A stretch of DNA of 64,000 nucleotides, taken from assembly GCA_003640385.1 (NCBI GenBank), contig RCAB01000097.1:108992-172991 (forward strand), given 5' to 3'. Origin of the DNA: Setaria digitata. Lineage: Eukaryota > Nematoda > Chromadorea > Rhabditida > Setariidae. The translations under genes were made by a program, and so were the position numbers. Of the stretch, positions 24,246-36,939 are shown one piece after another; the stretch's first letter is position 1; every line of letters begins with the position of its first letter. The notes under the pieces were generated by a model. That model was not told the DNA's origin, searched no databases, and saw only the letters and a program-made list of their open reading frames with translations.

Positions 24246-27200
24246 ATGGCGGAAGCACATAGTATTGCGGCATTATCTGTTTCCTTAACACATGATGGTA
24301 TATCGGTATCTTATGATCAGAAATTGCTTAATGAGATTTTGCATTCATTCTTTCGGGCTTACAAAAAACGTGTTGCAGTATTTAAGGTATGTGAATACAT
24401 ATTTTCTTTCGAATTAAAGCATTTTAGCTGCATAAGAAAATATGGACAGTTATATTTTAACAGCTAAAGGGATTTACTGATAAGGAATACAACTCTTTTC
24501 CTATTTGTAATTCCATCTTTTTTTACTGAATCACTAAAAGAGTACGCTATAATTCTTATTTCCAAGAAAAAGAGCCAAAAAAAAAAAAAATCACACAAGC
24601 TGTGTTTTCATATCGCTGCTTGTAAATGAAATAGATGTACATTTTCGTTTTGTCTCTTTCTTTACTTATCATTATTGACTTTTTTTGTGAAGAACCGAGA
24701 CTTCAGGAATAAACTAATTATTAGAGTGTGTAAGTTCACATTTCTTCCCTTCTTCCAGCAATATTCTATATTCTAGGAATAATTTGTTTCTTAAAAATAT
24801 TTCCTTTTTTATTAGCTCTATTTTCTCCGATCTATTAAATTTAAGAAATTTGTATTAAAGCAATATTTCATTGCAGAATAACTTTTATAACGGTATCTTC
24901 CCAGCGAATGCTTATACACTGTGTATTGTTGTCTTTGCTATCAGCATTTTCTCGACTTTCCGTTATGATCTTTCATTTGGTGTGGTATCTTTATTGCAAC
25001 ATTACATGTTCAATTCATTTTTTGGGTAACTTTTTCTTCCGCTTTTTCTTTCAGCCTTTAAACTTGGAATAATAGCATATTATTTATTTCAGTTGTTCAT
25101 CAAATAAAATGTGATACACAACATGTCTGATGGCAGGATTAGGCGAATTGATGAGAAAGTTTCTAGTTTTTGAAAATGTTCAGAAATCATTTCTGGAGTA
25201 AACTTTTAATTTAAAATGTTGACTGATGTTAGTAATTATAATTGCTCAGTCTCATTTCAACCACAGAAAACGTACTTTTTGCTCAGTATCAAATCTGTAA
25301 TGTAGCATTTTCTTCTGTGAAGAACATGCGTGCTCCTTGTTTCTCCACGGATCTATTCCAGGATATTCCAAATGGTAAGAATGAGACGATTAGGTGATTT
25401 GATCAAGTCGAAGCAGAAAAATTAAAAGTATTTTAGCTTTGCGCAACTACCTTAAATAATCAACTAATACTTCTTTTACGATATTTTTTAAAGAATAAAA
25501 GGTGCTATAAGCTTGCAGAAATGGAATGCTTTCACAATCACTCTCGTTGATACTGTATAGTATTTCTGTATGGTTCGTGATAATTCAAATCATTCGTCTA
25601 AGTCTCAAATGTTTTTTGTTCTACAAAGGTTGGATGTTTGAAAATCCACATGTAAAGCCACTTTCAAAAGCATCGAAACTATGGCTGGTAAGTATTGTTT
25701 TGTTTAGTCATTTGCCAATACCAATTCAGAAAATTATAATGCATCATTTAGACGAACATTTCTTTATCATGTATATTTTGAGCATTAGAAGATTTTCTCT
25801 GGTAGGTAGTTCGATATGACAAAATAGAAGCTGGGCTAAAGCGTAAATTTACTTCCCTGGAAATCTTTTCGTTCCAGGCTATCTTACATTTGTTATCAAA
25901 GAGTGGCCTAATGTTACATTCATTTCAAGGAGCTTTACCTCATTTGCCGCTACCACGGCTAAACGATACCCTTGATATGGTAAGTATTGAATGTGAAGAG
26001 GCATAAGAACTGTCAAGCAGTTTTTATGCTTGTAAGTACCTTCTAATATGTGGCAGTGTTTATATGTAACACCACATATCTGTAGGAAAACCTTATAATC
26101 ATAATCCAGACATCGAAAAATTTGCGGATAGATTCATCCACTAGAAACTAGAAAAAAAAAAAAAAGAAAAAAAGGAAAAAAAAAACAGTTCATTTATCAA
26201 AAATCACTGTTGAAAAAAAAATAATTTATTTGTTAGAAGACTCATTCACCAAGAAGGAAGCAAACAAATCATAACCATGAAAAATTTCAGCACCTTTGTA
26301 CGATGCGTCCAATTTGCACAGATAAGGAATATAACGAATTAGTTCAGCTTACGGAAGAATTTCGAAATGGAATTGGGCGCCACTTGCAATGGTACCTAGT
26401 CATTAAATCTTTCCTTTCGATCAATTATGTTGCAGATTGGTGGGAGGAGTTCGTTTACTTACGACAACGTACGCCAATAATGGTCAATAGGTTGGTTCAT
26501 TCGTTCATGTGTTGCGCTGTCAAATGTATTTCATCGATTTTTTAAAAGATGTGTTATTCTTTTTTTAGTAATTATTATGGCTTTGATTTAATCGTATCAC
26601 ATCCGACACATATTCAAGCCGCTCGTGCTGCTACTATGACTTGGGCCGCACTTTTATTCCGCCGAATGATAGAACGGCAAGAAATAAAACCAGTCAGTTT
26701 TCGAAACAAATTTTTTTTTAACTTTCAACGAAAAGATTCTAAACAGTGATGAAAAAACACAAAGTGTGCTAATTTGAAAACTGAAATCTGGATCAAACAC
26801 GTAAAGAATTGGGAAAGAAAATATTAGCTGTTTTTTTATTCTTCCAAATGAAAAAGTTTCATTCTTGCAGTTCTCATTCTTATCACAGTACAAAATACCA
26901 TTCTGTACCGCTCAGTATGAACGATTGTTTAATAGTTGCCGCTTACCACATTTGGAAAAAGATCAGTTTCATCATTGGAATGATGCGAAATATATTGCAG
27001 TATATTGCAGTGGTTGCTGGTATCGTTTATCCATTCATAATGGCAAAAGGTTGGTTTTTGAGAAGCTCAAAAAATATGTACTGAATGCAGTAAGGGAATA
27101 TTTAAGCTGAAGAAAATGCATGCCATATAATGTGCGGATACAGGTATTAGCGAGAGAGAGAAAGAATGAAATATGAAAGAGAACTGGTCATTCCTGACTT

Positions 27201-30200
27201 CTTGTTATTCAAATGTAATGATAATGCGAAACATTTGGCATCGGAAAATTAAAAATCAAAAAATGGTGGTTTTTTGATTCTTAAAAGGCTGAATATGTGC
27301 TTGTATTAGCAAATCGACACACTTTCTTACTTGTGATTGCTGGTTAGCAATTAAAAATTCGTTTAATTTTTGCAGACTCTACGAACCATGTGAACTTCAG
27401 AAAGGTTTTGAAGCGATACTAAACGAAAAGGTCAGTCCAGATGTTGAGGAAAAATATATAGCTGCGTTAACAGCTGGCAATCGGGATGTATGGGCTCAAG
27501 CGCGCAAAAATTATTTTTCGTCCGGAATCAATCGATTTTCGCTGCATGAAATAGAGAAAGCTGCATTTGCAGTAATATTGGATGAGCACGAAGTTTTTTA
27601 CGATCCCGTATGTTACTGCTTTTTTTGCTTATCTTCCTCAACCAAAATCATACTTGGAACGTTCTTGAAATATTCCATAGAGTAGTGTTTCCTTAACAGA
27701 GATGTTTATTGGTCGTTTGTACGTCTGGAATATTTCGTTGCAGTTATCATTTATCCTAAAATTATTCTTGTGAATATCACTTTACATTCACTGTTAGAAA
27801 AATGATTTTATTGCGGAATTTACCAATGAAATTTAGAACGATTCATCGAAATTGGATTACTGGGCTAGCAGTTTATTGCATGGTACTGGATGTGATCGTT
27901 GGTTTGACAAATCTTTCAATTTCATTATTTTTAAAAATGGACGTCTTGGTATCAATGCTGAACATTCTTGGTTTGTCGTTCTATTATGTCTTTTTTATTC
28001 TACTCTACTACACTGCTTTCTGCTCTACAATTCGAGCTTCAACATATTGATGGTTGTAAATACGAGAGAGAACATTTCTAGATTTCAATTTCCAGAAGGT
28101 AGAAGAATATCCAGGAATATAAAGACTATAAGATTCTGATAGATGTGATTTAAGTAGGTTTATCCATTCTTTTCTAGTCGTTTTCTCGTTTTTACTGAAA
28201 GCTATTTAATGATTGCATCGCACTAAAAAAAAAAAAAACACCATCGCCTCAAAAAAAAAAAAAAAAAAAAACAAATTTTGAGTCAGTTATTTAGGCTATC
28301 AGCTTTGTTTATTGATTTTATCCATTGGCAAAGTCTCGTATTAGATTAAATTTTATTTTGTTGCAGTTGTTTCAAGAAATTTCAGGATAACTCTGAGTTA
28401 ATTGATTTTCTGATTAATTTGAGATCATATTTTCTCTTAAAAAGGACTAAAAATCTATGTCTTTTTTTAAATTAGTGTTAAATTAGATTTGCAAATTTAA
28501 AATTTACTAGGGGTGACGCAACAGTAATATCTCATTTAATGGAATTTTGTACCATGAAGACAGTTTGTGAATGTTATTATGATGAAAATGGGAACGCAGA
28601 TGGGAAAGTTGAGTCAGTTCCAAAATATGATCGACTACGATGGCATATTACTCCTGACTTAAATGTAACTAACATTTTGCGTCTTTCTCACTTGTTTTGT
28701 TTATTATGTACAAAATTTTTTTTTCATTGGTTGTTGTGTAAATCTAGAAGCAATCGGCACTAAGCAAAATTTTGCACTTTTAACAAAATATAACTCTAAT
28801 TGATCAGTTTCGTTAAATAATTATGTCAATAGAAAATAGTACAGTGTTGAGTTTGTTCTATTTTATTAAATATCCTGAAAAGAAAATATTCAGTACAGAA
28901 TTCTTAATGTTTCTTTACAAATTCTGTCTGACACAGTGAAGAATTTTCGGTATTGATAAGAATTTTCTTCCAGACCATAATAGTGAAGTGCTTTCAAACA
29001 GCACGCGCCTTAATTGAAGATGTAGAAATGGCATTATTATTCTGGACTAGATATGGTAAAGGCCTTATAAAAAAGTTGCGCGTATCACCGGACGCTTTTC
29101 TGCAGCTGGTTTTGCAATTAGCTTTTTACCGGGTAAATTCTTCAAGAAAAAATCATCTGAAGTAGTACACTGCGAATGTATATAGGGTGATTTCCCTCTT
29201 TTATTATGTAACTGCTTATCAGTTTACTTTAGTTCCACAGTTTGTATCATCTCTGCAATCTCTTCAAATATTTCGTCCCCCCTCTTCAAATACAGCGAAA
29301 TTAGTCAATATTTAACCTTGAGGAACGATGGACATCTCATGGCTTCTTTTTTCTATAAATTCCAATTTATGCTTAGAATCAAAAAAAATTCGCACTGACT
29401 TACGAAGCAACAACAACACGTTTATTTCGTGAAGGACGAACTGAGACTGTTCGATCATGTTCTACATATAGCTGTGATTTTGTTCGTGCCATGCTGGATC
29501 CAAGTCAAACCGTAAATTTGATTTCACGTTTCCGAATTTTTTTTTTACAACAAGCGTTTTGCAACCTGATATTATTCTAAAATAGAATAAAAAACTAGAA
29601 ACATATAGAAGTTTGGAGATTGAAAAGACGTTCGAAATTTAAATTAGTTGAGACCATTATTCAGATAATCAAAGCTTTCCAACCATTTATTCTTTTGTTG
29701 ATGTTGGATTTTTTTAAGTAACATATTTAAGTAAATAAATAAGCAAGGTTTTTGCATTTTAGCGTGAAGAAAGATTGCGACTGCTTCGTATCGCCTGCAG
29801 TTATCATCAAACTATGTACCGGAATGCAATGTGTGGAAAAGGAATTGATCGTCATCTTTTCGCTTTGTAAGTTTTTATAAACTACTAAGAATTTCAGATG
29901 CATGCAGTTTTTCCAAAAACCACGAACATTTATGGCTTACCTGTCCACTATGATTGCCGCACTGCAACTTTTCGGAAGTAAAACGAATATAATCTTGTGC
30001 TGACCATCAGATCACTCTATTCATTTTATGTGCTGGTTGAAAACAAATTCAAAATCGGTTGATTTCGGTTTCAGCAAGTTTTTTTTTTGGGCATAGCTCA
30101 AAAAGAACAGTAAAATACGATTTTTTTTTTAGGTATATTGTTATGCGCTATTTGAAACTTGAATCGCCATTCTTACAGCGAATATTTCCACCTACCTTTC

Positions 30201-30815
30201 TACTTTCTACAAGTCAAACACCACTGCATCAATGTGAAGAAGTGAAAGACACTGGTTTGGACCGCCAAAAATTTGCCACTACTGGTGGTGGCTTCGGACC
30301 AGTAGCTGACTGTGGTTATGGAGTTTCCTATATTATTGTCGGAGAAAATCAGCTTTCCTTTCATATTTCTTCGAAACGTTCAGCAGATAATACGGCATGT
30401 TTTGGATTTTTCATTAACATCGTAAACTATTCATGTGAAAATTTAACCTAACCCTTTTCTACCAACAACCATTACTCTTCAGATGGACAAACATCTTGAA
30501 AGACTTTTTTTTTCTTGCGATATGCATTTTATAATTAATCATACAAGATAAATGAATGGTTAAAATGACACCATTTCTTGCTGAAGAGTAGCATAGTGCT
30601 TATTAACTTATTTCTGTCATTTTACGGATAAAAGCTGAATAGCGGCAGAAAATGACTTTTAATTTACCAAAGGCTGCTGTTGTTGTTATTATATTATAAG
30701 TGAAATACTTCAATCTACTGTCTGTTACACCGAATCAAATTTACAGAGTTCGGCAAAATTACGGGATGATATCATCAGAAGTCTTGAGGATATGAGTCTA
30801 CTTTTGGAAGGATAA
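24246..30815 (+). CDS. CPT1: Carnitine O-palmitoyltransferase 1
   Basis: Complete, 15 exons: 24246-24386, 24877-25025, 25519-25687, 25878-25979, 26291-26490, 26569-26692, 26871-27049, 27376-27607, 27837-27970, 28511-28664, 28974-29132, 29377-29511, 29763-29866, 30133-30394, 30747-30815 (TAA); 770 residues, human CPT1A 773. It starts MAEAHSIAA, keeping Glu3 and His5 that CPT1A needs for malonyl-CoA inhibition. Two membrane segments follow (about residues 52-75 and 105-125) with KGWMFEN after the second, as in outer-mitochondrial-membrane CPT1. Other family blocks: [30 protein letters not shown], catalytic His in [32 protein letters not shown] and [19 protein letters not shown]. It makes long-chain acylcarnitine from acyl-CoA and carnitine, the gate to mitochondrial beta-oxidation. 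Intron 14 appears to use a GC donor (ACG|GCATGT). ALKBH7 lies 615 bp downstream. Confidence 0.97.
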
Positions 30816-31430
30816 CAACCGGTCGAAAATTTTTTCAAGTTTTCCGCAGATCGTTCAAAAACTTGCTTTGTGGATATGTATGATAATATGTGATAGTGAT
30901 TTGAAAATACTTTACATTCGTATTTGTTATGCAACGAAATTTGTATACTAAATTGAAATTTGCTCAACCTTTTCAAGTTACGATAATTTTTATTCACCAT
31001 ATTATATATGAGCCTTTGTTTCTGGATTTCAGAAATCCTCATTAAATACATCTTTTAACATACTGCGTACTGCTGGACAAGTTGTAAATCGTTGATACAT
31101 ATAGATGTTTGCCACTACTGTTACAGTTTTAAGAAGAGCCTTTTGCTTTAGCTACAGTGGAGTAAAGGTATTTCTGTGCCATTTTTTTCTCGATATATTG
31201 ATTTGTTTGCGTACGTTCCAATGCAAAATTATCCCATTATTTAGTCTTAGGAAGGCTAGCATGTTTCCTTTAGTCTTAAAAAGGAAAAATCAGTGACTTT
31301 AAGAGTATGAATTCTTGGTTTATTGTCAAATAAATCGACAGTGTTCTTCTGTGAAAAGTGCTCCTTTAGTGGAAGCTCTACTCAACCTATCTTTCTATCA
31401 GCCTCATTGAGGAAGGAGAATTAATTTCGA
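30816..31430. other. CPT1-ALKBH7 intergenic spacer
   Basis: This 615-bp spacer between two same-strand genes contains the CPT1 3' end and, at 31400-31401, the acceptor CTTTCTATCAG, 29 bases before the ALKBH7 ATG, suitable for spliced-leader addition. A short open frame at 31105-31296 begins MFATTVTVLRRAF but cannot be joined in frame to the next exon. The spacer is compatible with, but long for, a nematode operon. Confidence 0.5.
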
Positions 31431-33046
31431 ATGAGACTAACTGTCTTTCGGTGTCTGGCAACCAATTTCATTCATTTCCACAACGATTTATTATGGCCGA
31501 AGGGAATGAAAGATATGCTAATGCAATGTTGTGCTGTTTTTCCGAATTTTATCACCGAACAGGAAGAAGTATCGCTTCTGGATGAAATTAATCCGCATAT
31601 GAAACGGATGCGTTATGAGAAATCACACTGGGATGACGTAAAGCTTTTTTTTTGATTTCTTGACATCACTATTCTGTTGAATTTCATTTCAACTTAAATT
31701 TTAGCTGCTTACACAGTAATACTGTAGCTTTATTTTTGTTGTATAAGTCCTAAATTAGCTCACGTTACGCTCCATCTGTAATTTAAATCATTTTCCCTTT
31801 TGTCTACTAAATATAGAAAATTTAGTTAAAGTTAATGAAATCCTCTCGCACGAGTACGAGATGGAGATATGTATAAGATTTCGTGAGGGACAAAATCTTC
31901 ATTTGCTTATAGCTAGTCTAGGTATCAAAATTTGTGTAACTGCTAGCATGCCTATTACTGAATGAAGCTGATATGATAATTTTAAAAAATTGAGGCTATT
32001 CATCTATACCGTGAACGAGAGCAGTGTAAGTGGAGGAAGGAAAATGAAGCTATTCTAGATCGAATTCGAAAACACTCATTTAAAAAGGACGATAAGCAAC
32101 TGTCATTTGTACATATCCTCGATTTACATGAAGATGGTGTTATTAAACCGCACATTGACAGTGTTCGGGTATTTTTCCAGAATTCCTTCAAATTTGCTCT
32201 TATAATTATAATAGATGATAAAATGTTGAGTTCATAAAATGTCATCATAAGAAATTTAGCTCTGTTTGTTAAGCGTTTACAGGAATGCTTTAATCCTTGG
32301 CTCATTTTTCTTGTGTATTCTTTTCTTTCCAGTATTGTGGTGATGTTATCACTGGTCTTTCCTTATTATCGGATGCTGTGATGCGTTTACGACATAAGGA
32401 TAAAAAAGATGAGCTCATCGTTGACTTGTTTTTGCAACGACGATGCCTCTACAGAATGGGGTAAGCTTAATTTTACGTCAGTGATAACTTCCAAAGATTA
32501 ACTCACCCTTCACACTTTAGTCACTTCAAAAAGCACTTTAAAGTAAGGTTTATATTTTTAAATTAAGTTCTGATTTTCAGAATAGCTACTTATAACGCAC
32601 TAACATACAATGGCAGTGGCTGAAATAATACTATTGCATGTATTTTCTCCTCATTCCTCAGGATAAAATTTATATTAGGAAGAATTACTGAAAAAAAAAA
32701 AAAAAAAAATCTGACTTAATAATTGCCCACCGTCATGGCAGCTATTCTGAGCTGGGATATTTATTCCAGTAAGACTTGATGTCCAATTATAAATGACGAA
32801 CCACATAATTAATCTGCTCATTTGTGAACAGTGAACAGGAATTTCAGTGAGTTTAGTCGTTACGAATTTTATCACGAGGTGCTCGGGAAATCGCAATCAT
32901 ATTTCATGGGAAAATTGATCCCGCGAAGTCGTCGCATATCCGTAATATGCCGCGATCTACCACCTAACGTGCAGAAAAATGAATCACTGGCTACTAGCAG
33001 TGTTACAGGAAAAAGAGAAGTGTTGCAACGAAGTGATACTGAGTAG
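31431..33046 (+). CDS. ALKBH7: Alpha-ketoglutarate-dependent dioxygenase ALKBH7, mitochondrial
   Basis: Four exons: 31431-31637, 31995-32168, 32333-32460, 32848-33046 (TAG); 235 residues, human 221. The start MRLTVFRCLATNFIHF is basic/hydrophobic without acids, suitable for a mitochondrial presequence. Core blocks match ALKBH7: MKRMRYEKSHWDDAIHLYRE, SFVHILDLHEDG, the metal-binding HxD in IKPHIDSVRYCGD, GLSLLSDAVMRLRHKD, the distal His in RYEFYHEVLGK and the oxoglutarate-binding Arg region in RSRRISVICRDLP. The fold is an Fe(II)/2-oxoglutarate dioxygenase of the mitochondrial matrix linked in mammals to programmed necrosis and fatty-acid metabolism. For exon 4 an alternative acceptor 12 bases upstream (GAACAG|GAATTTC) would add four residues. 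A mitochondrial protein beside CPT1 is a suggestive but unproven pairing. Confidence 0.95.
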
Positions 33047-34224
33047 ACATTGTTTAGTTACTGCGTTCATAGCGAAATGAGTAGGAAGATTGGATATCAG
33101 TTTTATATATTTTATTTAAGATCTCTCGTAAAAAAAAAAAAAAAAAAAATCCGAAATGCTTGTAACAGAGGACTGCGCACGACACAAGGCTGGCTGTTGC
33201 TAAGGATTAATTACTGCAGTTTCAAAGTATTCTTTAAAGAAAATTTAAATTGCAGTTGAAATCTCGAATTACAAGAGACTGATTTTTTATATCGACTGTT
33301 TCCTGAGGAAAAAGAAATTATATAGAAGTATTCTGTACGCGACTATGTAATTATTAAAGTTCACTTCCCGAAATTCCTTACTCACATTTTATTAAGCTTT
33401 GTAATAGTCAAAACAACTAAACTGAGTGGAAAAGTCAGACAACTATGATAACATAGGAATCTTTAGGGAAACCGTTATAAAGTTATAAACTGTGTTTCGT
33501 AGGGGAATGCACATCAAAAATCACATTAAATCAATTGAGCGGATAGTACCGATAATGGCGTAACGCTATTTTCCGAAGAGTATACATATTTCAAGGCGCA
33601 ACAATTTTCCCAAAACAAGAACTTATATTTTAAAGTGAAACCATGATTATCACTGGATGATGCATGCTTATTAAAGAGAAAAATCGCGCTATACATTACA
33701 CATAGGTAGCAAAAAGTAAGAATACATTTTAGATTTTCAAATTTTAGTTTTTAGTCTAATGTATCCTCTAGGAAAGAAAAAAAGTTAATGATGAGAAAAA
33801 CATTCAGCCGTGAGTTGGGAATGCTCGTACCGAAGCTGTTTAAGCGTTGGAAAAAGACCATGCCCACTCCACTTTAAAATACTGATTTTCTGATCACTAA
33901 CTTTTAAGCCCATTTAAAAATGTTTCAGAATTCAGTCCATACATTACTCAATGATGTCTACTAATAAAAGAAATTTACGGAAATAAATTTCAAGCCATGT
34001 TTCATTTTTAACCGGAATTTGTTTGATGCATTTTTTTTCTGGCCTTTTACGTATTTTGACAGCGATTTATAAAAACTGAAAAGAAAAAAAAAAAAAAAAA
34101 CTGATCAGAGCAAGATTCAATTTTGAAATGCATACCAGTTTTCAAACAGATATTTTCCATCATGTTTGTAAAAACTGATATAAAAAAAACATGTACAATG
34201 CGAACTTTCAAAACTTAATTTGGT
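33047..34224. other. Intergenic region between convergent genes
   Basis: The ALKBH7 and CHMP2A 3' ends face each other across 1.2 kb. There is an A run at 33131-33149 and another at 34084-34100. No gene, RNA or strong repeat is recognised. For CHMP2A the hexamer AATAAA overlaps its own stop codon on the minus strand (34224-34229). Confidence 0.5.
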
Positions 34225-35966
34225 TTATTCCCGACGTAAGTTTTCTAACCTAGCTTGTAGGTCAGCGTCTGCATCCGAAAGAGCTGTTTGTGGCTGCCGA
34301 TTTTGGTCAGCTAGCTTCAAAGAACCCTCTGCTGTAGGTATTGCTGACAGTTCTTCATTCATTTGGATTCCCAATTCATCTAATACCTAAAAAAGATGGT
34401 GTGAACTTCATTGTGAGATATATCGCACTGTGAAATACCATATGAAATAAGCAGTTGTTGGATTAATAGGATAACTACCACTACATAGCGTGAAAATCTT
34501 TTTTGTCTTGAAAAATACCGAAGAAATCTACCAGTTGTCTTATTTAGAATTTAACAATGAAAAAAAAAAAAAAAGAAAAGAATCGAACATATAAGTAATA
34601 TATGAAAAAAGATAAGCTAATCTAAGCATACGTAGCGAAATTCCAATGGCAAAAAGAAAAATCGTGTATTTTGGTCAATAAAAATATATATATATATATA
34701 TATACGCATTGATACGGAAGTAGAGACTGTGTAATCCTTTAGAATTCTCAATTCTTACCCTGTTCTGTATCTTAAATTTAAAAGAAAAAGAAGCAGTTAA
34801 ATTTGTTGAAAAAATAAATAGGACAATGAAATTTTTAGAAAATCGCATGACTCTTACCTGTGCAACAATTGTTTCTGTTTCCTCCTCATCACCCTCGTCT
34901 GCAATGGCATCATCGACTGCTTCACCCATCATTTCTTCTTTCATATCCATAATTTCTGACTGCCTTTCAAATTCCATCATTATTTTTTGAATTTGTGGCA
35001 AATTTAGCTGCCGATTCATATTTTGCATTGCTCGCGTTACACCTCTCATTGCTTGCGCCATTGCGTCTTGACTTTTCAAGGTCTGTACCTGAAAAATTCT
35101 GCATCTCCAGGTGAATCCCAACAGAATCTACTGAGAAATTGCAGCATCACTAACAAGAAATGAAGATATAGTTTTGAAATCCAGAAATCTTACACTATTG
35201 AGAAATCATACCGATTTCAAGAAGTTACCTGAACATATCCGCTTTACAACTTGGTAAATGCACGATTTCGCCCGTATCATAATATTTTAAAGTATTGGAA
35301 ACGCTTTTCATACAGCACCCGCAGCTGAGGATAAGTAAATACCATAATTTCCAATAGAAACAAATATATACAAAATTCAAATCAATAAATTCTGAATGAA
35401 ATGTACCCTCAATGAAACAGCTTGTATGTTAGCTTTCATCATAATGAACTTTTTAATATGTCGACGAGTCCGGACAAGATCTTTTGCCATAACTTTTACT
35501 GAATCCTGGAAAAATTACATAAAAGTTTAACAGAAAACTTGAAGAAACGAAAACTTGAAGAACTGCTGATTTACTACCAAAGTTTTAAAAAGAAATCCAA
35601 TATACATATAGTACGAATTAAATATGGCTGCAAGATAAGAAGTGCAGCCGTTGATTCAAAATTTCCGAAAAATTATCCTCTTAGTACTAGAAGTTTGTTA
35701 TCACTGCGTCAAAAAATCATTGTTTAACAAACTTCCAATTCCCTCGAAAGTAACCAATTACTAGAAGTATGAGAACAAAAATTTAAATGATTCCCTACCA
35801 TCTGATTCATTTTCGCCATTTTCTTAATATCAGCAATAATTTTCTTCTCTTGTATCTCGAGGCGCGATCGTTCTCGGTCCAGTTCACGCATTGCCTTATT
35901 CAATGCCCTCTGGTTTTGCCGCAGCATTTCAGCTGGTGTCTTCTTTCGACCGAAGAGGAAATCCAT
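34225..35966 (-). CDS. CHMP2A: ESCRT-III subunit CHMP2A / VPS2
   Basis: Complete, four exons: 35966-35799, 35505-35407, 35088-34858, 34386-34225 (TAA); 219 residues, human 222. It begins MDFLFGRKKTPAEMLRQNQ with the family's basic amphipathic helix and a long helical hairpin (DRERSRLEIQEKKIIADIKK; DLVRTRRHIKKFIMMKANIQ). The middle has MNRQLNLPQIQKIMMEFERQ and EMMGEAVDDAIADEGDEEE. The tail DADLQARLENLRRE is a type-1 MIT-interacting motif recognised by the VPS4 ATPase. The protein polymerises on membranes with other CHMPs for multivesicular-body sorting, cytokinesis and nuclear-envelope sealing. Nothing is missing. The next gene upstream is divergent, 973 bp away; a likely trans-splice acceptor (TTTTTATTGCAG) lies about 45 bases before the ATG. 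Confidence 0.97.
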
Positions 35967-36939
35967 CTTGCTCCTTGAATGTTCAACTTAAAATTTACAT
36001 TTAAAAAACTGCAATAAAAATAAAGTGGTTTCATTTCATACAATGCGTCTCCTGGAATTATTGGCTCCATTATTAGTACAGTAACGCAGCATTATTTCAC
36101 TAGACAACGCAAAATCATCAAAATTAAAAAAAAAAAAATTAGTTTAGTAAGCTAGGTAGAATATCCCTGATAGTGAGCATTTGAAAAATAATACTTTTTT
36201 ACTATTTACTCAGAGCATCTCCAAATATAGATCTCGTGAAAGTTACATTCATATATCTGCAAAAAGTTTATCAAAGACTGCAAAAGTAAAGACAAGATAA
36301 TACCGGAAAAAGAGCTAAAACTTCACAATACCGGAAATACATAAACTATATACAAATTTCGAAAATTACAGAAAACTTGAGATTTGAAAGTAGAATTGAA
36401 GAAAACCGAGGCTGACTCACAAAAGCAATGAGTCATGATCGAATTGCTGCATTCAAAATGTAATCCGAAAAGAATATTCAGTGGCAAAGTGCAATTCCGA
36501 AATGGCAAAGAAATTAAAAGCCACCGCACAGGCAGCCATCCAACTGCTGACATGCACACAAAATATAACAGTGTAAAGTGGAACTTGGCGCGTTATGCAA
36601 ATTTCCCAACTGCTTGCAAGGAGTGATCGTTGAGGAGTAAAGTGAGATGGAACTGATTGGCTAAGTCATTGTAAGAAGTTTGCTTTTCAGTTATGGTATC
36701 GTCAAAGCACAGTAAAAGTCTTAGGAATGCTTACATTACCATCAGCAATCCAAAGGTTTCTCAGATCTGTGTGTGAAATCTCCTCAATCCTAAAGCTCTT
36801 TGAAGTCCTGCTAATTGGAAAGTATAAAAGGAATGCTTACAAAACAGATGCTATTTAAAAAAAAAAACATTAAATTTACCTTTAAATTGGAGGGGATTTT
36901 TGTTCTTTAATTGATAGATTCCAGCAGATTGAGGTGGCT
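35967..36939. promoter_or_regulatory. Divergent intergenic region, CHMP2A / BTB-BACK gene
   Basis: This 973-bp spacer separates two gene starts on opposite strands and so should carry both promoters. Near 36420-36560 there is a slightly less AT-rich patch. A splice acceptor (GATTCCAG or GATTCCAGCAG) ends at 36922/36925, 15-18 bases before the BTB-BACK ATG. No RNA gene is seen. Confidence 0.45.

Noticed and set aside
31105..31296. Possible first exon of ALKBH7 (MFATTVTVLRRAF...)
   Set aside because: Its donor at 31168 leaves phase 0, and no acceptor before the next exon restores the ALKBH7 frame; the ATG at 31431 explains the gene better.
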